Shown here in pieces: positions 1 through 9,321 of a stretch of DNA of 64,000 bases; position 1 is the stretch's first letter, and each line of letters starts with the position of its first letter. The translations under genes were made by a program, and so were the position numbers. The notes below the pieces were generated by a model. It was not told where the DNA came from. It saw only the letters and a list, made by a program, of their open reading frames with translations, and ran no database searches. Origin of the DNA: Corylus avellana (lineage: Eukaryota; Streptophyta; Magnoliopsida; Fagales; Betulaceae); NCBI RefSeq assembly GCF_901000735.1, contig NC_081543.1:15279574-15343573 (forward strand), read 5' to 3'.

Positions 1-540
1 GTGTACGTACCACATCTTAAAGAGTTAACAAAAATTATACCATACATATGAAATAAAATATCCAAAACGATATCATAAACACAAAGTGTACCACCTCTTA
101 AAAGAGTTCACAAAAATTGTTTATTACATATGAAATAAAATATATCAACGAGTTCGCTTAGCATTTGGCGTCAAATACGTACTCAACCTAACAGGTCAAG
201 TATACGTACGTCACTTAACGATTACCTGCAAATGATAAAACCAAAAAAAAAAAAAAATATTAAATTACAAACCTATATCTAACTATTTTGAAAGTTCAAA
301 CCTATATATAATTAGATTATATTACAATTGACTAAGATATGAAGATCTACACATACTTTGTGATGATCCACAATGGTCGCCTTCTGCATCAGCTGCATCC
401 TCATCTTCATTTGTTAATTCATTCTCACCTATATATAAATAGATGCAAATGTATATTATGCAATCATATATATGTTCTTAAGTCAACAGTAATGAATTGT
501 GTTTGAGCAGCTAGTTCCCCTATAAAAGGATAAAAGATAA
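1..540. other. AT-rich stretch, no gene seen
   Basis: No coding or RNA signal is visible. The first 145 bases hold a rough duplication of about 85 bp (two copies of a block containing CATATGAAATAAAATAT). Confidence 0.5.
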
Positions 541-960
541 AAGAAGAACAGCATAAAATAATTTTTATTGTGTTTAAATTATATAAGCCAACATTAAAGG
601 ATAAAAGATAAAGGATGAAAGATAAGCCAACATTAGAATTTCAAATTTTATGTTGTTCTTCATTTATCTTTTATCATTTATACAGCAATAAAATAATTTT
701 TATTGTGTTTAAGTTATATAAGCCAACATTAAAGGATAAAAGATAAAGGATGAAAGATAAGCCAACATTAGAATTTCAAATTTTATGTTGTTCTTCATTT
801 ATCTTTTATCATTTATACAGCAATAAAATAATTTTTATTGTGTTTAAGTTATATAAGCCAACATTAAAGGATAAAAGATAAGCCAACATTAGAATTTCAA
901 ATTTTATGTTGTTCTTCCTTTCTCTTTTATCATTTATTGTGTTTAAGTTATTTTTATATA
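541..960. repeat. Tandem repeat, 135-bp unit, three copies
   Basis: The block containing GCCAACATTAAAGG recurs at 587, 722 and 857, a constant 135-bp spacing. The first two units are nearly identical and the third has a small deletion. Each unit also has inverted blocks (GGATAAAAGATAA against TTATCTTTTATC), so each can fold. No coding potential is visible. Confidence 0.85.
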
Positions 961-1013
961 ACTTAATGTTTGAGCAGCTAATTCTCCTATATAACTAAAA
1001 ATAATTTTGATGC

Positions 1014-2650
1014 GTCTGCTATCCAGGCGCCCTTAATTAAGTGCGCCTGGATAGCAAGCGCCATTAATTAGGGGCGCCTGCCAGCTAGGCGCCCTTAATT
1101 AACGATGCCTGGCTGGCAAGCGCTCCCCTAATTAAGGTATATTCCGGACTCCATAAGATCATCATGTTTCTTCCACAATGGTATATATACAACTTTTCCA
1201 AAGAACTTACATAAGGCAATTAAAATTCAAAAAATGGCACCAATCTCGACGAGTAATTTTGGATAGTAAAGTGGACTATTCTGGCACTACCAATGAAGAG
1301 GAAAAACAAAGGAACATGATAATAAAGGATAAGGAAAAACAATAAATTTTTTTAAAAAAAAAAAAAGAAAAGAGGTATTCCGATCCACTTAATTCTGCAA
1401 TAATAATTCAATACTAAATGTTAATATGAACGAACTGCACAGTGAAATCAAAACTGAATTAAATTTGAAAGAACACTCCAGGACAACCACGGAGATTCTT
1501 CAAAATTGTGATTGTTGCATTCAACAAACCAACTACACCCTAAAAGTAGAGAAAACTTTGTTGAATTTAAAATTCCTAATTCTCATAAAAATCATAATAC
1601 ATAAAAAATCTGACTATTAGAATCCCAAATCGACAACTTAAAGAGACAGCAGATACAAAGAAAAATAGAGACAGAGACAGAGACAGACTCACTAGTACAA
1701 GAACATAGAGAGAGGCAGGCCGGTTTCGACTGGAGAAGATGGCCGGTGGGTTGGCCAAACGTGTGGGTCACTGGGCGCCGAAGAGAGAGATAGGAAAATC
1801 GAGATTGAGAGAGGGGCGACTAGCGCCGTAGAGAGAGATATGGATCAATATATATTGAGGGAGAGGGGAGAGGCTAGGGATCTAATATATATATATATAT
1901 ATATCCTGATGCAGAGAGGGGGGACAGGCAGGCCACGCGGGGAGAGGTTAGGGAAAATATATATTGAGGGAGAAATTAAGTCTTAGAGCGGGAGCTGAGG
2001 AATCAAAAAGAAAATTAAGTTCCCGCTCGCAAAAACAAAAAATATAAATATATTAAAATTAAAAAACACTTATAAATTTATTTATAAAAATAAAAAGTAA
2101 ATACTAAAAATTAAAAAACATTTNNNNNNNNNNNNNNNNNNNNNNNNNNNNNNNNNNNNNNNNNNNNNNNNNNNNNNNNNNNNNNNNNNNNNNNNNNNNN
2201 NNNNNNNNNNNNNNNNNNNNNNNTTAATTAGGGGCGTTTGCCAGCCAGGCGCTCTTAATTAAGGGCGCCTAAGTCGCAGTCGCCCCTAATTAAGGGCACC
2301 TGGATAGTAGACGTCCCGAATTAAGGGCGCTTGCCAGCCAGGTGCCCTTAATTAGGAGCGCTTGCCAGCCTGGTGCACTTAATTAGGGGCGCCTAGTTGG
2401 CAGGCGCTCCTAACTAAGGGCGCCTAGATAGCAGGCGTCCTGAATTAAGGGCGCTTGCCAGCCAAGCACACTTAATTAACTAAATTGGGGCATGTCCTAT
2501 TGGAATGTCCCGAATTAAGGGGACGTTTTTTTGCGCAGGCGTTGCTAATTTTATTTTGTGTCGTTTACACAATAAAATGTCCCTATAAGGGGATGTTTTA
2601 TTAAAACGACTATATTCCAAGCGTTACTAAACCTTGTTTTTTTTGTAGTG
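1014..2650. mobile_element. Non-autonomous CACTA-type element, terminal part with subterminal repeats
   Basis: The segment ends at 2650 in TTTTTTTTGTAGTG, the reverse complement of a CACTA-superfamily terminus (CACTACAAAAAAAA). Inside that end are about a dozen short units built on TTAATTAAGGGCGCCTGG, in both orientations, about 31 bp apart (1014-1140 and 2224-2480). Arrays of short subterminal repeats in both orientations are typical of CACTA elements. The opposite terminus was not found and a 100-N gap lies inside, so the left limit is uncertain. No transposase is encoded. Purine-rich low-complexity sequence fills 1630-2000, including a GAGACA microsatellite near 1670. Confidence 0.6.
2124..2223. 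other. Assembly gap (100 N)
   Basis: Exactly 100 N, a conventional placeholder of unknown true size. It falls between two arrays of the same subterminal repeat, which probably broke the assembly. Confidence 0.99.
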
Positions 2651-3080
2651 ACATTCACTTTGGTCCACCTTGCAGCCAGCTTAATCCACTGTATTTGAAG
2701 TTCGACTTGGTCAAAACCTTGCTGATCTTCAGGCTTGTTTGCTTGCTCATAATCAATCATCGCCCTTTCAACTTCCCGAACTACAATATCTGGATGAGAG
2801 AACGTTTGTTCGTATATCCAAGCATTTCATCTCAGCCAAATTCGCCTCGAAATTTATGATAATAAGCGAAGGACTTTACCACCCCCGTTCGCAAATAAAT
2901 CCCCAGCAACTTGGAAAAAATCTGACCCAGGAAAAATGTTATTTTGAAAAACTTTTAGACTTGCACCCCAAACATCCCTAGACGCCGGGCAATCCCACAA
3001 GGCAGGGAAAGTAGTTTCGGCCTCCAAGCTACAAATGGGACACATGGGATCCTCAACTACCCATCTCCTCAATAAGTTAT
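2651..3080 (-). pseudogene. LINE fragment, C-terminal zinc-binding RVT region
   Basis: The minus strand from about 3072 to 2854 encodes a peptide with WVVEDPMCPICSLEAETTF and ALWDCPASRDVW, the Cys-rich zf-RVT region found after the reverse transcriptase in plant L1-type LINEs. The same motif (VVEDPICPICSLEAETTF) ends the larger LINE copy near 14.2 kb, so both belong to one family. Only the tail is present; RT and endonuclease are missing. The fragment is bounded by the CACTA terminus at 2650 and by an LTR starting near 3082. Confidence 0.75.
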
Positions 3081-3156
3081 CTGTTGTGCCAAATACCCAC
3101 CTAAATTAATAGGCAAATACTTGATATGTTTTACTCACAAGTGCACAAGATCAAAC

Positions 3157-3164
3157 GATAGTAT
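3157..3164. repeat. Target site duplication of the hAT-type element (left copy)
   Basis: GATAGTAT here is repeated exactly at 4318-4325 on the other side of the element. Eight bases is the usual hAT duplication length. Confidence 0.9.
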
Positions 3165-3499
3165 TAGGCCTGGGTATCGGTCAAAACGGTCTGGTTAAGG
3201 ACCTTATCGGTTATTAACTGATAATTTTCGGTTAAACGGTTTAGTAACCAATACTGAACCAATAAGAATTTTAACCGATAATTTCAGTTAAAACAGTACA
3301 CGGTTAAACGGTTCTGTTAAACCGGTTAACCGATTTAACCGAGAGCTTTATATTAATTTATTGTGTTGGGCCAAAAATCGAAAATGAGTTTTTTTGACTT
3401 TTGAGAGCCCAAATACTTTTTGTTGGGCTAAAATAACTTATTAAAAATGAGTTGTTTTAGGGTCCAAATACTTTTTTTTGGGACCCAAATATTTGTTAC

Positions 3500-3767
3500 C
3501 TAATTAGATTCTTGGAAGTAAGACGAGGAGCTTTGATTGCAGCACCGATCAAACTGCTTCCGGTTATGTAAATACCCCTAACAAGTCCACGTAATTACAG
3601 ATAAGTTTTCAGATACCCCTAGAAGATGAAAGGTACCAGGCGGCGCCGAGGACGGAGACGCCTATGGCAACGGCGATTCTGATAGCGGAGAAGGTGTAGG
3701 GCGAGATCTGGACCAGCGCGTGGGCCCACGAGCTCGCTTCTCTAGCTATTATTGCTGAGCCTGACAT
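3500..3767 (-). pseudogene. VHA-c'': Captured V-ATPase subunit c'' gene fragment, exons 1 and 2
   Basis: Minus-strand exon 1 (3767-3637) starts ATG and encodes 43 residues including ISPYTFSAI and AIGVSVLGAA. It ends after two bases of a Trp codon at a GT donor. After a 59-bp intron (3636-3578, GT...AG), exon 2 (3577-3500) restores the Trp and encodes GIYITGSSLIGAAIKAPRLT then SKNLI, ending at another GT donor. In the known family this is the N-terminus and first membrane helices of the proteolipid c'' subunit of the vacuolar proton pump (full length about 180 residues). Only about 70 residues are present; the rest of the gene is missing and transposon sequence follows. Reading frame and splice signals are intact; one Gly of the family motif is Arg (SAIRIA). 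Confidence 0.9.
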
Positions 3768-4130
3768 GGTTCGATCTGTTGGTGATTGCTCTCAGATTTG
3801 AAGGTTTTCGTACTGATTGATATGTGAGAAAGAGAGAGAGAAAGAGTTTAGAGATTTGTGAAATCTGAAATCGGATTACTGAATCGTATTGTTCTTCTGT
3901 TTCACAGTCACGGGGGAGGAAAAAAGGAAAAATAAAAGAAAATACAAGGCTCTGAATCTGCTGAGCCGCGAGAGACCGAGAGAGCAGAGAGGCTGCGTGA
4001 GATTTGCTAATTTTAGACTAAAGTGGAGTGGGGCTTACTGGCTTAGGGTTCGACTGTTGTGGGAATTTGGAAACCTCTCTAAAAGACTAAAACGACGCCG
4101 TTTTGGGACTAGGACTAATAAGTAATATCT
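3768..4130 (-). promoter_or_regulatory. Probable captured 5' UTR and promoter of the c'' gene
   Basis: Sequence directly upstream of the captured ATG is unlike the CGGTTAA-rich transposon ends. It has a CT-rich leader (a CTCTTTCTCTCTCTC tract near 3830) and, further up, AAAACGGCGTCGTTTT, a motif common in promoters of plant housekeeping genes. That it is the original promoter is inferred from contiguity with exon 1. Confidence 0.5.
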
Positions 4131-4317
4131 GGTTTCTTATCGGTTAAATCGGTTAATCGATAAGAACCCCTTAACCGGACCGAACCGGACCGGACCGAAT
4201 TCCGGTATACTTTTTTTAACCGATAAGGATATCGGCATATCGGCTACGGTTTATATCGGTTCGGTCGAAGCCGGTAGATGGCCGGTTAAACGGTAATGGT
4301 TAATTTGCCCACCCCTA

Positions 4318-4325
4318 GATAGTAT
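4318..4325. repeat. Target site duplication of the hAT-type element (right copy)
   Basis: GATAGTAT, identical to 3157-3164. The interrupted LTR resumes here with AGTACAAC. Confidence 0.9.
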
Positions 4326-5056
4326 AGTACAACAAGTACGAGATCGATCCCACGAGGATTGTTGATTTTATTTAGAATTAATTAAAATATCAAATTGTCA
4401 CAAAATTGATATTAATACTAAGGAAAAGAAATAAAGATAAAGATAAAGATAAAGATAAAGGTAAAGGTAAGGCTTTGATATCCACCACTAATTATACCTA
4501 GATAATATAACAATATGCCAATGATTTAATCATATTATGAATACTCAATGTTTGTCAACCTAAGGGCATGGGTGTATACTCTTTAACCTATAGATTTTCC
4601 TAAGCCACGAGTTAGGCATGGATGTAAACTCTAACTCTTTTCTTTCTTAAATGATTTAGCATGGGTGTATACTAAGTTGTTCTTTAAGAAAGCATAAATT
4701 TATAAAAATCGACAAATACATGAGGCCTATGGCATGGGTGTCTACTCCCGGTTTCCCATGTTGATTAACCTAAGAACCCGGTGTAGATTTCTTTTGTTAC
4801 TCTTATTAAACCCAAGACTCGGTCATCCAAATTGATTTAATTAACTAGTCCATACCACATGCATATAATGACCAATCATACACATATGAGAAATTCAAGA
4901 AAATAGGCATTAATCAAGTTAAGCATCATAATATGATTATCACAAAGGTGCCAATATTGAAACATTAAATAAAGATAATTAGGGCTTCAATCTAGCCCTC
5001 CTTAAAAGTTAGTTACACATACTTAAAATAAAACTAAAAAGAAAAGGGAAAGAAAG

Positions 5057-5156
5057 NNNNNNNNNNNNNNNNNNNNNNNNNNNNNNNNNNNNNNNNNNNN
5101 NNNNNNNNNNNNNNNNNNNNNNNNNNNNNNNNNNNNNNNNNNNNNNNNNNNNNNNN
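5057..5156. other. Assembly gap (100 N)
   Basis: Placeholder gap that truncates the family A LTR. Confidence 0.99.
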
Positions 5157-6317
5157 TGTGTAACTCATTCTATTATTTTACACTCACACTTATATATACT
5201 CAATAATCTCCTCCTAATTATTGACTCAATTCTCCTTCGCTTATGAATCTTTTTATATTTTTAAGAGTATCACGCGTACACGAGTTATGAGAGTAGACAC
5301 AATTCCAAACCAGATGCATCTAGACACCCGTCCCAAGAAACTAAACTTGGCTTTGATATTAGTTGTTGCAAGATAAATACCTTGGGAGTCTTTTTTAGTG
5401 AGCTCATAATATAATATATAATGTTGAGATACCCCATAATCCAAAAGTTTAAGCTTATGGGTTTGAGCCCAACAATGCTATTTTAACCACTCACACTTCT
5501 TACATATTTTCAAGTGGGACTTTATTCTTTTACACTCACACAAATTTGAAAAGAGACAAAAACAAAAGAAAATGTTATAAATTAAAGAGATTAAAATAAG
5601 AAAATAATATATTGTTCTACACATCTCTCTTCATGTTATCCATGTTCTACACATCTCTCTCTTCTCTCCTATCCTCTCCCATCTCTCTCTCCAAACGAAG
5701 AACAAAAAATATGTAAATCAAGAAGAAGCCAAGAAGACCCTCATTACCGTACGAAGCAACGTAGAAGAAAAACAAAGATTATGGTTTCTTCTCCTCTCCG
5801 CTCTCACCGTCAGTAATCAAAGACAAAAAAACCCACCTGTAGTCGAAGCAAAAACACCCGATGGTAATTAAAAACTAATCAGAAAAATCACACTAGCAAT
5901 CAAGAATCTACAAAATCTGTAAAAACATGATTTGCTTCAGCCATGGCGCATGTGAACACATCCATAACAGGAGACCATAGACAAAGAAAAGAAACTCAAT
6001 TTCTGGAGATGAGAGATTGAAAGAAAAAGAGAAAGTAGACAGGGATGAGAGAAAATAAAAGGCTTTTAGATTTTTTTTTTTTTTAAAAAAAAAAAGTAAA
6101 AAATATATTATTTTAATGATATAAGAAAGTGTTAAGGAAAGCTATTGTGGAGTGTATTTAGATAGGAAAGTAAAAAGTAGTTTTAATCCTTATATTTAAG
6201 AAAAATGACGAGAAAGCTGCTCTGAATGCTCTAAATCCTATCAGATTTGTACTCTACATTTGGAGAAACAATCTTCCAGTTTATCTTATTTTTATATTTA
6301 TTCCTCTCTTCTCCCCT
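5157..6317. other. Non-coding stretch, no gene seen
   Basis: AT-rich sequence with repeated TTTTACACTCACAC blocks (near 5177 and 5529) and CT-rich tracts (near 5640-5700). It may be degraded LTR or leader sequence, but no motif identifies it and no ORF resembles a known protein. Confidence 0.4.
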
Positions 6318-6677
6318 CTCTCTTTAGGATCGGGTTCCCCTCCAATTGAGGGGATAATTTGAGATTTTCCAATTGTCCATCTGGGACGTTCAATTTGATC
6401 CAACACTCTACAGAATGCCACGTGTCATACTATAATTAAATAATAAAATATTATTTAATTTTTAAAAAGACAATAAAAGTAAAATAATAAAAAAATTTAT
6501 TTTTTATTATTTTTATTTTTATTTTCTTTTTTAAAATTAAATAATACCTTATTATTTAATTATAGTATGACACGTGGCATTCTGTAGAGTGTTGGATCAA
6601 ATTGAACGGTTTAGATGGACAATTGAAGAATCTCCAATTAACCCCTTAATGGAAGGGGATCCGGATCCCTCTCTTTC
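6318..6677. mobile_element. MITE with ~140-bp inverted arms (Mutator-like)
   Basis: The body (6327-6668, 342 bp) is a near-perfect inverted repeat. Both arms contain CAATTGTCCATCT, TTCAATTTGATCCAACACTC and TACAGAATGCCACGTGTCAT, in opposite orientation around an AT-rich centre. Flanks are CTCTCTTTA (6318-6326) and CTCTCTTTC (6669-6677), a 9-bp duplication with one mismatch. Long inverted arms plus a 9-bp duplication point to a Mutator-like non-autonomous element. No coding region. Confidence 0.85.
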
Positions 6678-6839
6678 TCTCCACATGGGTGCTTTTGAGA
6701 ATAAAAGAGAATATTTGATAGAATAACAACTATATTTAAATAGAATAGAGTGAGATTTAGAAAGTTCATTGTGTAATGGTTTTGAAAAGTTGCTAGTTAA
6801 ACTTAAAAATGTGAGTTTTTAAGCTAAATTTTAACTAAA

Positions 6840-7629
6840 GAATAGAGAATTCAATGAGATGGATGGGTATCAGTGATTGTGCATCATATCTCTACGCTGT
6901 GCAGATCGTGAGATGGTTAAGGAAGTTTCCATTGGATACAAACATCCAGAATAGAAGGGGTCTTTCAGCGTTGGAAATCTTGGAAAATGAAGCAAACTTG
7001 GTGAACAAAGCACAAATGAGGCATATGATACGCTGTGCCGGAGCAAGGAGGCGTTGGGGTCTTCGTTGACCTCTCGCTGCGTACTTCAGATCTCCTGTCC
7101 GATTTGATGAGAGAGTATACGTAATTTTCCTCCGTCGGAGATCGCATATCACAACTGAAATGCGTGCGGCATTGTTGGTGGTTGCTGCTCTGCTTATAAC
7201 AATCAGCTTCCAGACAGTACTCAAGCCCCCTGGAGAAATTTTTCTAGATAACACCTATCGTTTAACCAATACATCCAATACACCTATCGTATTCATGCTC
7301 GAAAACTCTTTGTCGATGCTATGCTTTGTACTGGTTCATTCTTTTTTGCTTCAATCTCTGCAATATACTACCTCCTTCCCGGTGGTTATGGTTATTTTCT
7401 GTTCGCTATACCCATTTGTACCCTCTCACTATGTTTTATCCTTTCATTATACATCACATTTCCGAGGTTTTCGCCACGTTCATGGAGGGAGGATCTCTAT
7501 GTTGTACCGTTCTTGTTTTGTGCTGCTTTACTGTTGTTCTTGCTGTATCTCTATGTGTATCGGAAGGTAAGAATATTTCTCAATGCCTTTGTTCGAAGAT
7601 CGGAACCGCTTGACCCAACCCGTACATAG
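6840..7629 (+). pseudogene. BDA1-like ankyrin/PGG protein, exon 2 only, broken
   Basis: The frame after the acceptor-like TACGCTGTGCAG (to 6906) encodes IVRWLRKFPLDTNIQNRRGL, the last ankyrin repeat, then FDERVYVIFLRRRSHITTEM and ALLVVAALLITISFQTVL, the PGG domain and first membrane helix. Three further hydrophobic segments follow (FFFASISAIYYLL, FLFAIPICTLSLCFIL, FLFCAALLLFLLYLYVY). The family, plant ankyrin proteins with a C-terminal PGG/membrane domain such as BDA1, usually has two exons; only exon 2 is here. Two lesions are visible: an in-frame TGA at 7068-7070, and a frameshift near 7318 where ATGCT is duplicated. Another family member's exon 1 lies at 33.7-34.3 kb on the other strand. 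Confidence 0.85.
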
Positions 7630-7960
7630 GTCGGTGGCGGTATGCTTATCTCCCAACAGTCTAAGCAGTTAGTTCGTTACTGAAAGAAGAATTGGTCTAC
7701 GAGCTGGGTTGACGATTATGTACGTAGTCTAGCTGTTGGGCTTATTTCTTTATTTCCTCATTTAAAATGTCATTTGTTCTTTTCTTTTTTCTGTTTTTTT
7801 CTTTTCTGCATAAAAGTATGTAGTTTGTGTTTTATGTTTTTTAATCTTGAACAAAAGAGCCTCATTATTCCTAGAAGAACAAAAGAGAGACAGAAGAGAG
7901 ACTTTTAATAATATTCTACCACATAACTCCATTAAATGGACGTAAATGCATTACATTAAT
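7630..7960. other. 3' flank of the ankyrin/PGG exon, no gene seen
   Basis: T-rich sequence without coding signal; probably the old 3' UTR and flank. Confidence 0.4.
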
Positions 7961-8345
7961 TAATGGGAAATTTGTAAAATTAATACATGTGGTTTACTTT
8001 ATTTATAATTAATTTTCTGTGGTATCAAAATAAACTTAAGAGGTCTACGAGGAATGTCAAAAAAATAATTTAGTCATTATAGTCAAATTTTGTCTAATGA
8101 TTTAACACATTCCATTAATGTGACATGACTTAAATAGGACATGTGTCACTATGTTTTTGGGTCTGGCGTGTCACACTATCGAAATCTATTAAGTCAATAG
8201 ACAAAATTTGACAGTATATATGGAGTAAATTATTATTATTATTATTATTTTGAATACTTCAACAACTTCTTAGTTCATTTTAATACCTCACGGAGCTAAT
8301 TACAAATCAGGTAAACTGTGATGACTAATTTTGCATTTTTCTTTT
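7961..8345. mobile_element. Diverged MITE with ~75-bp inverted arms
   Basis: The left arm (GTAAAATTAATACATGTGG, then TAATTAATTTTCTGTGGTAT, AAAATAAACTTAAGAGGT) pairs with the reverse complement of the right arm (GCAAAATTAGTCATCACAG, TAATTAGCTCCGTGAGGTAT, TTAAAATGAACTAAGAAGT). The centre has no ORF. Arms are diverged and no clean target duplication was found, so limits are approximate. Confidence 0.5.
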
Positions 8346-8740
8346 AATTAATTGAGAAAGGAACTCCCCCTCTCTCTTGACCTGATCTGTATTACTTTAA
8401 AAAAAATGTTAAAATATAAATTATATTAATAAATTTATATTTTTCAATCAGCTTAAACTTTTAGAACAAAAAAGAGAAACAAATGAACAATACGAATATT
8501 CATCGTCATTTTTATGTCCTATGCCGTTTCCTGGCAACAACACGGATCAACAAATCATGAATGAAGTATGTCACACGAAAAAAAAAAAAAAATCAGCTTA
8601 TCACAATTGCTTAAAAAACAAAAATAATGCTATTTTTAAGTTTAATTATTACACTTATGTCACCCGGAGTATGACATATATGTAACAAGAGAATTGCTAC
8701 ACTTACATAGGCTTTTTACTAACAAACCTTACGTACTGAC
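8346..8740. other. AT-rich spacer, no gene seen
   Basis: AT-rich, with A-tracts and no recognisable motif. Confidence 0.4.
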
Positions 8741-8905
8741 GTGGCAAGGAAAAAGGCAAAAACAATTTGGGACCACACTGCCCGTGAGAGACTAGCTTTT
8801 GGTGCACGGCTTGAAGAAATGGAGACCTTCCTATTCACCTTTGAATTAGTGAACGAGGGGCATCCAGACAAGCTCTTTGATCAACCTGTGGTTCCTGAGA
8901 AGTAT
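8741..8905 (+). pseudogene. S-adenosylmethionine synthetase scrap with an internal deletion
   Basis: A short open frame contains METFLFTFELVNEGHPDKLF then DQ, close to the conserved N-terminus of plant S-adenosylmethionine synthetase (ATP + methionine to AdoMet). It passes straight into PVVPEKY, which resembles a motif over 200 residues downstream in that enzyme (KPVIPEKY). The frame is open on both sides; the first 26 residues before METF are not recognised. The fragment ends at 8905 where a copia LTR begins. It cannot encode an enzyme. The N-terminal match is strong; the second match is short. Confidence 0.65.
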
Positions 8906-9090
8906 TGTTGTAAGTGCACTTATGAATGTTGTGTCCCACATTGAGAAAATATAAAAAAAAAAAAAAAAGAATGTTTAATATACCTAAGTGGACCTTAACC
9001 CATTAACTTAGGCTTTTGGGCTAGAGTTGTGTTCAATTAGGTATATTAATGTACTCTTGGTAAAAACTCCATAACAACTTTATCTCCTAA
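8906..9090 (+). mobile_element. Ty1/copia LTR, short
   Basis: The LTR begins TGTTGTAAGTGCAC, contains GTCCCACATTGAG and runs to just before a primer binding site at 9095. The same layout (AATATAC, then GGACC, TTGGGYTAGA, TTACTCTTG) recurs at 50965-51085. The exact 3' limit is unclear because a terminal CA is not obvious. Confidence 0.6.
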
Positions 9091-9094
9091 TAAA

Positions 9095-9106
9095 TGGTAT
9101 CAGAGC
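9095..9106 (+). other. Primer binding site (initiator tRNA-Met type)
   Basis: TGGTATCAGAGC is complementary to the 3' end of plant initiator tRNA-Met, the usual primer of Ty1/copia reverse transcription. It lies 3' of the LTR and 11 bp before the gag ATG. Confidence 0.85.
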
Positions 9107-9117
9107 CTAATTATACA

Positions 9118-9321
9118 ATGGCGGGGATTGACACATCTTCTACGAAATTCAACGTGATGAAATTCGACTGAACTGGTAATTTCGGATTATGGCAAAGACG
9201 TGTCAAGGATTTGTTGGTGCAACAAGAAGTGATAAAGTTTGACGGAATTGGTAATTTCAGATTATGGCAAAGACGTGTCAAGAACTTGTTGGTGCAACAA
9301 CGAATGGTGAAGGGTAGGTGA
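9118..9321 (+). pseudogene. Ty1/copia gag N-terminus with in-frame duplication
   Basis: From the ATG the frame reads MAGIDTSSTKFNVMKFD, then a TGA, then TGNFGLWQRRVKDLLVQQ, the start of a copia gag protein. A 75-bp block (25 codons) is repeated in frame: the second copy reads IKFDGIGNFRLWQRRVKNLL. The frame ends after RMVKGR at 9321, and nothing downstream resembles the rest of gag-pol, so the element is truncated. Confidence 0.8.

Larger units (their letters stand above)
3165..4317. mobile_element. Non-autonomous hAT-type transposon carrying a host gene fragment
   Basis: The 1,153-bp element starts TAGGCCTGGGTA and ends, read inward from the right, TAGGGGTGGGCA: imperfect terminal inverted repeats. 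It is bounded by a perfect 8-bp duplication (GATAGTAT). Both ends are packed with CGGTTAA/TTAACCG motifs, as in hAT-like elements that begin TAGGGGTGGGCA. No transposase is present. The middle (about 3490-4130) is different: GC-richer, with two exons and an upstream region matching a V-ATPase c'' gene on the minus strand. Superfamily is inferred from duplication length and terminus. Confidence 0.85.
3082..5056. mobile_element. LTR of family A, split by a hAT-type insertion and cut by a gap
   Basis: This matches the solo LTR at 16480-17643 and the LTR piece at 30939-31633. Shared blocks in the same order are CACCTAAATTAAT, a CACAAGTGCACAAG block, CCCACGAGGATTGTTGA, the TTTGATATCCACCA block and the GGCATGGGTGTATACTC series. 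The hAT-type element at 3165-4317 interrupts it and the sequence resumes directly after the 8-bp target duplication. The far end is lost in the gap at 5057. No coding region is seen. Confidence 0.75.

Noticed and set aside
1576..1758. Ser/Leu-rich minus-strand ORF
   Set aside because: Its repeat comes from a GAGACA microsatellite; no conserved domain and no support for translation.
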